From UBA2033 sp035345875 (lineage in GTDB: Bacteria; Spirochaetota; Leptospiria; Leptospirales; Leptospiraceae), in the NCBI GenBank assembly GCA_035345875.1, contig DAORDH010000005.1:62001-126000 (forward strand): a DNA stretch of 64,000 nucleotides. Reading direction: 5' to 3'. Below the pieces are notes generated by a model, which did not search any database, was not told the DNA's origin, and saw only the letters and a list, made by a program, of their open reading frames with translations. Below, piece by piece: positions 43,227-52,200 of the stretch. The position numbers and the translations under genes are program-made. The first letter of the stretch is position 1; each line of letters starts with the position of its first letter.

Positions 43227-44536
43227 AGTGGATGTTTGTTTTTATGATTTCTCTTCCTATTTGGGCTGAGTATACGATAGATGTAATCTCAGCGTATAAA
43301 AAAACAACCGAAGAAAAAGTGGAACAGAATAAAACTACTGTGATAGAAAACAAATACTCTGATAATATCATTCAGCTAAATACAAATATGGATGGTAAGA
43401 GAAATCTATTAGAGTATAAGATACAATTGAGTATAAATAAAAGATCAAAAGATAATGATTTTAAAGATATTCTATATCTTGGGGATAATTGTTATTTGCT
43501 TCTTCCAATTAAAAAGTTTCAACTCGTTTTAGGAAGAAGCCTTTTTCCCGAAAGTTTATATCTTAAAAAACAATGGAAAGATGGAATGGAGGGATTTGGG
43601 TTAAAAGCCCAAATCTCCGATCAATTTTTTTTACAAGTTTACCTTGTCGATTTTTATCGAGGTTTTCCTCTTTTTGAAAAGTATTTTTTATATAAAAATT
43701 TCTCAGAGGTAAATCAGAAGGGAGAAAGATTTAGGCATGGACTAACTTTTGTTTACCGTAAGGAGACTTTATTTTCAAAAATTCAATTTACTTATTTGAA
43801 TTTAGGAAATTGGGGAGATGGGACAAAAGATGATCTAAAAGCACAACCAAAAGGAGATAGTGATTTTATATATAAAACTACTTTTCATATATCGGAAAGG
43901 TTAAAATACTTTACGATCGGATTTGAATTGCAAATTGCTCGCGGTATAGACAAAGTTCAATACAATCCAAACCGGAAAGAGAAATCAATACCGATATCAG
44001 GGGAATTGATTTGTTTCTATTTTGAGTCATATTGGAAAAATTTAAAAACAAATTTCGAAGTTTTCTTACCAGACTCTGATAAAAGAAATAAACAAGGAGA
44101 AGTTTTAGAATCAGGATTTGTTGGAGAAGGAACGCATCCGACTAACGCATTATTACTAAATCAAGAATTGAATTTCTATCCATCCGGTTGGATTACTCCT
44201 CTAGGTCTTCAGAAAGTAAATTCCTATCGTGAGGGTAGGATGAATTCACTTTGGATTCATATTGGTTCTAGTTTACGCTTAGATGATTTACATTTTGGTT
44301 TAGAGTTAGATCATCTCACTCCTAGATTAAGCTCTGGTGCATCGAATGGAGGTATCTCTTTTCAAAGAGGTGATTATTCCAATAATTATTTAGCAGAAGT
44401 AACAGCATTTCTATTATACGATAAGCGTTTAACGGATGGATACTTTATAAAAGTAAATACATCTAAACTTACGACTTCTAAAGAAATTGGATTAGAAGGA
44501 ACTTCCGCTTATATACAGGGAGGAATATTATTTTGA
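43220..44536 (+). CDS. outer-membrane beta-barrel protein
   Basis: 438 residues from GTG 43220 (GAGG upstream; a second GTG at 43223). Signal peptide ending PIWA. Much of the chain alternates polar and hydrophobic/aromatic residues (for example FFLQVYLVDFYRGF, YFTIGFELQIARG, LHFGLELDHLTPRL) and it ends in GGILF with a terminal Phe, the outer-membrane barrel insertion signal. Overlaps both neighbours by 4-7 bases, so the lipoprotein, barrel and phospholipase-D-like genes are translationally linked. Could be a pore or anchor for them. Confidence 0.68.
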   Translation: MVKWMFVFMISLPIWAEYTIDVISAYKKTTEEKVEQNKTTVIENKYSDNIIQLNTNMDGKRNLLEYKIQLSINKRSKDNDFKDILYLGDNCYLLLPIKKFQLVLGRSLFPESLYLKKQWKDGMEGFGLKAQISDQFFLQVYLVDFYRGFPLFEKYFLYKNFSEVNQKGERFRHGLTFVYRKETLFSKIQFTYLNLGNWGDGTKDDLKAQPKGDSDFIYKTTFHISERLKYFTIGFELQIARGIDKVQYNPNRKEKSIPISGELICFYFESYWKNLKTNFEVFLPDSDKRNKQGEVLESGFVGEGTHPTNALLLNQELNFYPSGWITPLGLQKVNSYREGRMNSLWIHIGSSLRLDDLHFGLELDHLTPRLSSGASNGGISFQRGDYSNNYLAEVTAFLLYDKRLTDGYFIKVNTSKLTTSKEIGLEGTSAYIQGGILF

Positions 44537-46263
44537 AGATATTAATTTTATTAATATTTCTATTTGGCTGTGGAACAAAGAAAGCAAATCAAAATCTGCT
44601 TTTAAGTTTAATAACAGAAAACCCCCAAGTTCCAAAAGCTTTTTTTTCTTATCCAGGTAGAGCAAGTGATGAAATAAAAAAAAAAGAAGTCATAGAGGCT
44701 ATTTTAGATTTAATCAATAACTCCCAATTTAGTTTAAAGATATATGCTTACTCTTTAAACAATCCAGAAATTATATCCGCTTTAAAAGAAGCAGATAAAA
44801 GAGGAGTTAAAATTGAAATCGTAGGAGACAATGACCAAAAGTATGATCTATTAAAGGAAAATGGATTGAGTGTAAGAGTTTGGAAACAATCCGGTCTACA
44901 TCATATTAAAGTAATTCTTTCTGACAATAAAACCTTCTTTACTGGCACAGGAAATTTTTCTAGATATGGTCTCACAAAAGATTGGAATGGATACATTCAG
45001 TTTGAAATAGAAAAAATAAATCGTGCAAGGATGAATGAATTTTTAAGTGAGACATTAAGCGAAAGATTATTCAAAACAAATGGTATATCCTTTATAAATT
45101 CTCCTGAGGATGGATATTTAAGCCAAGATTTATTATTAAACAGTATAGACTCTGCCAAATCGAATATTGAATTTCTAATTTTTGATCAGTATGATCCTGT
45201 TATGAGTCATTCGATCAGACAAGCATCTACAAGAGGAATTGGAATCACTGGTGTTTATAATTCGCCTGTCGATCCAGAAGGTTTATATCTAAATGATTCT
45301 TTTTATGGATTGGGTTCTAATATTTACAAAGATGGAAATGAAGATATAATTGAGACAGAATCATTTTCTGAAGGAGGGCTACTGCATCATAAGACAATGT
45401 TGATAGATCGACATACACTTCTGTCAGGTTCTTATAATTATTCTACTAACGCACGCGATTCGAATCGAGAAATACTATTTTTAACAAACAATCCTATTTT
45501 AGTAACTGAATTTCAAAGAGAGGTAGATAGGGTAAAAGAAGCCTCTTATTTATTGCCCAAGAAAAATTACTATCACTATCCTCGGATTCAAAGATTATTA
45601 TCTAAAAGTATAAATGCGGATATTCTTTGTTTGCCTGAAAGTGTAAATTCTCCTATCATTGAATTAGGCAGTGGTATCTGGAAGACATACTTATATTATC
45701 CTAAAGTGATAAATAAAAATTGTTTTTCTATAACAGATTATGCAAATATATCTTCCGGTCTCACTCATGGGAGTAGATCTGATTTTTTCTCACTGACTGG
45801 ACTTTGGGATTCTTTCAAGGTCTATGATCGTTCTAGTGATTTAGTTTTCTTGTATGAGTCTGAGTATTTAGATCCAATTTTTTATTCTAGAAAAAGGTTT
45901 CTTTCTAAAAATCCAAAGTATCTCTCTTTTACTAATTCTAGAGTTTATTTTGAGATGAGGGAAGATATTGATTTTGCAGGACGAGAAATGAAACTCTGGA
46001 TTCCGGGAAAAGAGATGCGGAGAGGGAGATTGGAACAACAGCCTGGAACTCAGACCGCCTTTTTTGCTCCAATTTCTACCAATTCGTCAGAACGATTCTT
46101 TGCAGCTGTATGGATCGAAATGCCTGAGGAAATTTATTTTTTTTGCTATCAAGATAGAAATAGAACCAATCGGGATTCTTTTGAATTTATTCTGGGTAAA
46201 ATTGAGGCGGCAGAGAATCTTGGCGGGCAATTTGAAACCGCTTGTTTGTCCAATTCTCAGTAG
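44533..46263 (+). CDS. phospholipase-D-superfamily lipoprotein
   Basis: 576 residues from a TTG start overlapping the barrel gene by four bases. Lipobox FGC at about 11-13. Two complete HKD motifs: His124-x-Lys126-x4-Asp131 followed by GTGNFS, and His285-x-Lys287-x4-Asp292 followed by GSYNYS. The catalytic core ends near residue 330; the last 240 residues are an extra beta-rich domain of unknown family. Enzymes of this superfamily cut or transfer phosphodiester bonds (phospholipids, cardiolipin synthesis, nucleic acids). The lipid anchor puts it outside the cytoplasm, so a lipid or extracellular DNA substrate is likely. Confidence 0.82.
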   Translation: MKILILLIFLFGCGTKKANQNLLLSLITENPQVPKAFFSYPGRASDEIKKKEVIEAILDLINNSQFSLKIYAYSLNNPEIISALKEADKRGVKIEIVGDNDQKYDLLKENGLSVRVWKQSGLHHIKVILSDNKTFFTGTGNFSRYGLTKDWNGYIQFEIEKINRARMNEFLSETLSERLFKTNGISFINSPEDGYLSQDLLLNSIDSAKSNIEFLIFDQYDPVMSHSIRQASTRGIGITGVYNSPVDPEGLYLNDSFYGLGSNIYKDGNEDIIETESFSEGGLLHHKTMLIDRHTLLSGSYNYSTNARDSNREILFLTNNPILVTEFQREVDRVKEASYLLPKKNYYHYPRIQRLLSKSINADILCLPESVNSPIIELGSGIWKTYLYYPKVINKNCFSITDYANISSGLTHGSRSDFFSLTGLWDSFKVYDRSSDLVFLYESEYLDPIFYSRKRFLSKNPKYLSFTNSRVYFEMREDIDFAGREMKLWIPGKEMRRGRLEQQPGTQTAFFAPISTNSSERFFAAVWIEMPEEIYFFCYQDRNRTNRDSFEFILGKIEAAENLGGQFETACLSNSQ

Positions 46264-46333
46264 CAAATTTGATCCTGAAATTTTTTTTAGTTCCAAAAAA
46301 CCAATCTTAGGGAAGTTTAGTAGTTGAGAACCC

Positions 46334-48538
46334 ATGAGTAAAGCCAGCAACCGATTTTTTGTGAATTCTTTCGGGCTTAGAATTCTTCCCAATATCCTTT
46401 TATGTTTATCTATAGGCTTTTTAGGCTCATTGGTTTTTAAAAATGCTTACCAAGAGATCAAGCTTCTTGAAAAGGAGGATGTTTTCTTTCAAGCGGCAAA
46501 GTTAGTGCTCGGAGCCTCCTTTCTTCTTGGTTTTATCCTCAAACGAATATTACATGGAATGAAAGCCATCTATATGGAATATTCGACACTGGTTTTATTG
46601 ATTTCGGAAATGATTAGTCTAAATGGATTTTCATCTGGAATTCTCCAAGTTGATTATATTTTTTATACAGATATTTTTATTTTTTTTGCAAGTCTGAATG
46701 CATTTGTTTTGGGTCTTCTTATTTCTAGAATGAAGAATTTTAGACTTTGGGCATTTTTAAGTGGGGGGAGTGTTTATATCATTTATTCCCTATTTAACCC
46801 CGAGATATTAATAAAGCCGGAAACGTATGTAATGCCTTTAGTGTTTGTGATGACACTGGAACTAACGTTATTTTCAATTATTCCAAAAGCACACAATGCT
46901 ATTCATAAAGAAAGCAGAAAGACTCATCCAATTAATAATGTATTTTTTTACACATCACTTTCTTTGTTTGTTTGTCACTCCATTCTCTATTACGTAAATG
47001 GAAAGTCTATAGACTCTTTTGTTTTGGGAGCTGGGCTCGGACTTTTGATCTTTAATATTATTTTTCATTACGGTCTTTTAAATTCAATGATTGGCTGGAA
47101 GTTTTTAGTAGGAAGAGTTGTAGTATTGGTGAATCTGATACTTACCTTGCATCTTTCTCGATTTGAGTTGGCGAGTGGATTTTTGCTTTTTACGGATATG
47201 GCATGTGTTGCCATCTATCGTCCAAGTCGTTATAAAACGATACATGTTATCCTTGCGATTCTAGTTGGATTTATTTTATATGGGATCACTTATTTTTTAA
47301 ATCTATACTATCTTCGCTACGAGTTTAGATATTCTCTTATATTTGCATTTCTTTTATTAATTTGGGGACCGAATTTAATTTTAAATTCAATTCGCTTGCG
47401 AAGTAAAATTGTTACTTTTCTTTTTAGTTTTTTAATATCCGCTTATTTCTTTTCACCTATTCCCTATGATTATAAAATGAACTTTGTAAAAAATGAAAGC
47501 TTAAAACCGATTCCATATTTACTGAGTTCGATTGGATTAAATGAAGAAAACTTTGTTTACTTTAATGTAAACTTACCATTTAAAAATCAGGATACATTAC
47601 CAAAGAAAAATACTTTTCGTAATAAAATAGTTGTCTTAGGTTTGACCGATGACTTAGAAACGACCTTGACTTATCTATATCATTTAAACAAGAACGGATA
47701 TCCATTTGTCATTTTTCAAGACAAAAAGGCAAGACAACTAACAAACAAATTAATCGATTTTGATTCCATTGAATATCCGCTTTTTCGTATTTATTTTCCT
47801 AGAAATACGATTCCGATTTTACAACTAGAAAAGGAAAATGCGGCAAAGTCTGAGAGTTGGGAAGTTCAACACATTGAAACTAGAATTCGAAATTTAGAGA
47901 CCAATGAAGAAATTGCAGATATTCTAATTAACCTTCAAAATTATTCTGCAGGCTCTCTCAGAGATACTACGATTTTATATCGAAATAAGTTTTATAATTC
48001 TTACAAGGCTTATTCAGAGTATTATTATAAAGCAGGTGATTATGATCGAGCTGTTCAGATGGCAGGACTCGCATTTCGATTTGATGTGAAAGACGATAGT
48101 CTTTTAGAGACTGCTTACAATTCAATACTTAGAATTACCACAGAGAAGGAGCAAATACCTGTTATGCGTATTCTCCTGACAAAAAATAGATACAAAGAAC
48201 AGATTATTAAGCGATTGTATCCAATGCTTTTAACAATGAAAAAGAAAGATGAAGCTTTAGAGAAAATTTCTGAGTTGATTGATTACTATTCAAAAGATAC
48301 TGAAATCGATCATTCTGAGGACTTAAAAACTCTGAAGATAGAGAAGGCGAAAATCTATCTTCAATTTTCAAATATCAGAGAAGCAGAAGAGATTATTATG
48401 ACTGAGTCTAGAAAAGGCAATGGATCGATAGTTTGGCAAAAACTTATGACTGACCTAATCACACTAAAAGAAAATTTATATAAACCCTATCAGCATTCGG
48501 GGACTAACGTTCAGAACACACCGAGGAGTATTGAGTGA
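46334..48538 (+). CDS. polytopic membrane protein with C-terminal TPR-like domain
   Basis: 734 residues. The first 400 hold about ten to eleven membrane helices. A soluble domain follows (about 425-500: NKIVVLGLTDDLETTLTYLY), then a helical repeat region (about 540-720) with YYKAGDYDRAVQMAGLAFRF, which looks like TPR. The C-terminus is basic. No family recognised. It overlaps the MotA-like gene by four bases, so the two products are probably made together; it may be its partner or scaffold. Confidence 0.55.
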   Translation: MSKASNRFFVNSFGLRILPNILLCLSIGFLGSLVFKNAYQEIKLLEKEDVFFQAAKLVLGASFLLGFILKRILHGMKAIYMEYSTLVLLISEMISLNGFSSGILQVDYIFYTDIFIFFASLNAFVLGLLISRMKNFRLWAFLSGGSVYIIYSLFNPEILIKPETYVMPLVFVMTLELTLFSIIPKAHNAIHKESRKTHPINNVFFYTSLSLFVCHSILYYVNGKSIDSFVLGAGLGLLIFNIIFHYGLLNSMIGWKFLVGRVVVLVNLILTLHLSRFELASGFLLFTDMACVAIYRPSRYKTIHVILAILVGFILYGITYFLNLYYLRYEFRYSLIFAFLLLIWGPNLILNSIRLRSKIVTFLFSFLISAYFFSPIPYDYKMNFVKNESLKPIPYLLSSIGLNEENFVYFNVNLPFKNQDTLPKKNTFRNKIVVLGLTDDLETTLTYLYHLNKNGYPFVIFQDKKARQLTNKLIDFDSIEYPLFRIYFPRNTIPILQLEKENAAKSESWEVQHIETRIRNLETNEEIADILINLQNYSAGSLRDTTILYRNKFYNSYKAYSEYYYKAGDYDRAVQMAGLAFRFDVKDDSLLETAYNSILRITTEKEQIPVMRILLTKNRYKEQIIKRLYPMLLTMKKKDEALEKISELIDYYSKDTEIDHSEDLKTLKIEKAKIYLQFSNIREAEEIIMTESRKGNGSIVWQKLMTDLITLKENLYKPYQHSGTNVQNTPRSIE

Positions 48539-49275
48539 TAATTACAACATATCTTGGAATATTTTTAGCATTTTTATCTGTCATAATCGCAATTATTTTA
48601 GAGGGTGCTCATATTGGAGCATTTTTTAAATTATCTGCTATCGTTTTAATTGTGGGAGGAACGTTAGGAGCAACTGTTGCTAGTTTTTCCGTTATTCAAA
48701 TCAAGGCTATGCTTGCGATTTTGAATGATATAATAACTCAGCAGAAGCGATTGGATTTCTCTGAAATTTTTATAAAGTTATTAGAAAAGACGAGAAGAGA
48801 TGGGCTTCTCTCTTTGGAAGATGAAATTGAATCAATTGATAATGATTTAGCTCAGAAAGGTTTGCGATTAATTGTAGATGGAACAGATCCATCTACAGTT
48901 GAAGATATTTTATTTGAGTGGTCAGAGCAAAAGCAAGAAGTGGAAATGAATTCTGCTAAGATTTTAGAGACAGCTGGTGGTTTTTGTCCTACGATCGGAA
49001 TTATTGGAACTGTTATGGGTCTTGTGCATGTATTGGAAAATCTGGGTGCAGGCACAACAGCACTTGGTCAGGGAATAGCGACTGCATTTATAGCAACCTT
49101 TTATGGAATTGGTTTTGCCAACCTTGTATTTCTGCCTATAGCAAATAAAGTGAAGGCTTATTCTAGGACTGAACATGAAGTGAGGCAGGCTGTGATTCGC
49201 GGTCTTCTCTCTATTCAAGCTGGGGATAACAAAAGAATTATGTTAGAAAGAATGTCTCCTTTTCTAGAATCTTAG
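48535..49275 (+). CDS. motA: MotA-family stator/proton-channel subunit
   Basis: 246 residues from a GTG start. Four membrane helices in the MotA pattern: two at the N-terminus (IFLAFLSVIIAIILEG, FFKLSAIVLIVGGTLGATVA), a cytoplasmic domain with EKTRRDGLLSLEDEI (charged residues that act on FliG in MotA), then CPTIGIIGTVMGLVHVLENLG and TAFIATFYGIGFANLVFLPIANKVK with the conserved Pro and the MotA fold ending. No motB follows: the next gene is the giant kinase eight bases downstream. A MotA paralogue used outside the flagellar stator pair, or one whose MotB is elsewhere. Confidence 0.88.
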   Translation: MIITTYLGIFLAFLSVIIAIILEGAHIGAFFKLSAIVLIVGGTLGATVASFSVIQIKAMLAILNDIITQQKRLDFSEIFIKLLEKTRRDGLLSLEDEIESIDNDLAQKGLRLIVDGTDPSTVEDILFEWSEQKQEVEMNSAKILETAGGFCPTIGIIGTVMGLVHVLENLGAGTTALGQGIATAFIATFYGIGFANLVFLPIANKVKAYSRTEHEVRQAVIRGLLSIQAGDNKRIMLERMSPFLES

Positions 49276-49282
49276 TCGTTTC

Positions 49283-52200
49283 ATGCAAGAGACGTTAGAT
49301 TATAATAGAATCGAAACTATATTTGAAGGAAATAAATATAGTATATTTCGAGCGGAAGGTATTGATAATCGAAACGTAATCTTAAAGATATTTAATTCAG
49401 AGCACCCAACGCAAATAGAATTAAATCAAATAGAGAATGAGTATAAGATTCTTGAGAAATTAAAGAAGATAGAAGGCGTAACGCAAATCATTACAAGGGG
49501 ACGTTTTAAAGGTAAAATTGCCTTTGTTTTTAAAAATACTAAAGGCGAAAGCCTAGAGAAGTTAATTCATAAAAAAATACCGCTTTATACTTTTTTTAAA
49601 ATTGCAAAGCTGATTGTAGCTGCAATTGATCGAATCCATGTTCAAAAAATAATCCACAATGATATAAAACCTTCCAATATAATCTATGATTCTGATACAA
49701 GTAATTTAGAAATATTGAATTTTGGGTCTAGTATGGAGGCTAACGGCGATTATACACTCGTCGACATCAGTCAAAGATTGGACAGAGATCTATCTTATAT
49801 ATCGCCTGAACAAACTGGAAGAGTGAATCATGCGATTGATATGAAATCAGATTATTATTCGTTAGGCGCTACACTCTTTCATTTAATAACAGGTAGACCT
49901 CCCTTCTTAGTGAAAGACTCCATTGATTTGATTTATAGTCATATTGCAAAAGAGCCAATATCCCCAACTAAAATAGATCCAAATATACCAGAAGGTCTTT
50001 CAAAAATAATCTTAAAGTTACTATCAAAGAATCCAGAAGAGAGATATCATAGTTCTTATGGACTTTTATATGATTTGGAATCGATAAGTTCAGGGCAAAT
50101 TATACCGGAAGACTTTCAAGTTGGACAAAAAGATTTTTTATCCGATTTCCATATACCTAAAAAATTATATGGAAGAGAAAATGAAGTAAAACAGCTAACA
50201 GAAGTCTACTACTCAATGTATAATAGCGGCAAACCAGAGTTAGCCTTAATTCAGGGAGGAGCAGGGATTGGAAAATCTGCTCTCGTTAAAGGGATAAATG
50301 AGATAGTCTCAGATAGTAGGGGATTTTTTGTCATCGGGGAATATGACCAATTTAATCAAAGTCATGCTTATTCAGGAATTATAAAAGCCCTATCTCATTT
50401 GATGCAAGTTTTATTAACTGAAACTGAGGATGAGATTAATAATTGGAGGAATCGAATTTATTCTCAAATGGGAACACAAATCTTTTCAATTGTGAATATA
50501 ATTCCTGAACTAGAACTCATTTTAGGATCAGAGCCACCTGAAGAGATTCAAGCTAACGAAGGTCTTTCTATAAACATGCAAGACATATTTCTAAAGTTTA
50601 TTAGAATCTTTGGGACTCTTCATCATCCATTGGTATTATTTTTGGATGATGTTCAATGGGCAGATTCTGCTTCCATAACATTAATTCAAAGATTAATTCA
50701 AAATCAATCCTTGGGGTATATATTAATTATCCTCGGCTTTAGAACAAGTCAGCGGTTAATCAATCAAAGTTTATCCTCTATGCTTGATAAGTTAAAAAAA
50801 GACAAAATCTATCCGTGCACGATTCGATTAAAAGAATTAAATTTAAAAGCAATAACACAGTTTTTATCTGATTCTCTTTTTTCTACAACAGATTCAGTAA
50901 AAGACTTGGCTGATATTGTCTTAGGTAAGACTGCTGGAAATCCTTTTTTTATGAATGAATTCTTAAAGGATTTATCTAGAGAGAATTTGATTACCATTGA
51001 TAGGTTGCAAGGAAAATGGGTTTGGGACATTGAGAAAATAAAAAAAGCAAAAGTCTCAGAAAATATTATAGAACTTTTGGTAAATCAAATTAAAAAATTA
51101 CCAATCCTATATCAGAGTATTTTAAAAACAGCTGCTTGTATTGGAGCTAGGTTTGATCTTTGGCTACTTAGTATTTCTCTCGATATACCTTTTCAAGATT
51201 TACTGAATTATTTAAAACGGTTAACAGAACAAGATTTTATATATTTATCAGAACCCTCAATTCAAAAATTAAAAGAGTATTCAAATAATATTCAGTCCAC
51301 AAATCAAGCACAAGAAATTATTTACTGCTTTCAGCACGATCGTGTTTTTGAAGCTGCATATAGTTTATTAGATAAAGAGCAAAGATCAACATTGCAACTA
51401 TCGATTGGAAGATTTATGTTGGAAGGGAATTTTTCGAGCGATACTATTCAGGACATTGCAAATCATATGAATGCAGGTTCTGAGAAAATTGAAAATCCGA
51501 ATGAAATTAAAAGATTAATTGAACTCAACCTAGAAGCTTCACAGAAAGCAAAAAATTCAACAGCTCATGATGTTTCTTTAGAGTATTTAAAAGAAGCACA
51601 AAAATTACTTTTCCGTTTTGAGGATCCTTGGTCTGAAATCTTTAATATTACACTAGAAGTTTACAAAGAGTTATCTGAGCTCTATTATTTAAATGTTCTA
51701 TTTGAGGAAATGGAAGAGACTACTTCTATATTTTTAAAATATGCAAATAATCAATCTGAATTAATACATGGCTATCGTGTTCTAGTAAATTATTATACTA
51801 CTATTTCAAATTTTGCAAAAGCGATTGAGATTGCTAAAGAATCTTTGAATCGTATAGATTTTTATTTCCCGTTTCAAGATTTTTCGAATGAGAGAGAAAA
51901 ATGTTTGAATACAGTTCAAAATTTTCTACAGAATCATTCTCCCGAGGAGATCCTAAAATTACCCAAGATGGAATCTGAAAAATCTAGGTTGGTGATTTCA
52001 ATGCTTTCTACTCTTATGCCTGCTGCATATATGTATAATATCGATTTATGGACTTTTCTTGTTCTTAAATCAGCTTCAATAATATTCCAGGAAGGCATTT
52101 GTGAAGAAGTCTATTCTCTATCCGGTCTTGGAATATTATTAGGGATTATGCATGACGATTATAAAACGGGTCATCAGATAGCGCTTATCGCTTTAAAGAT

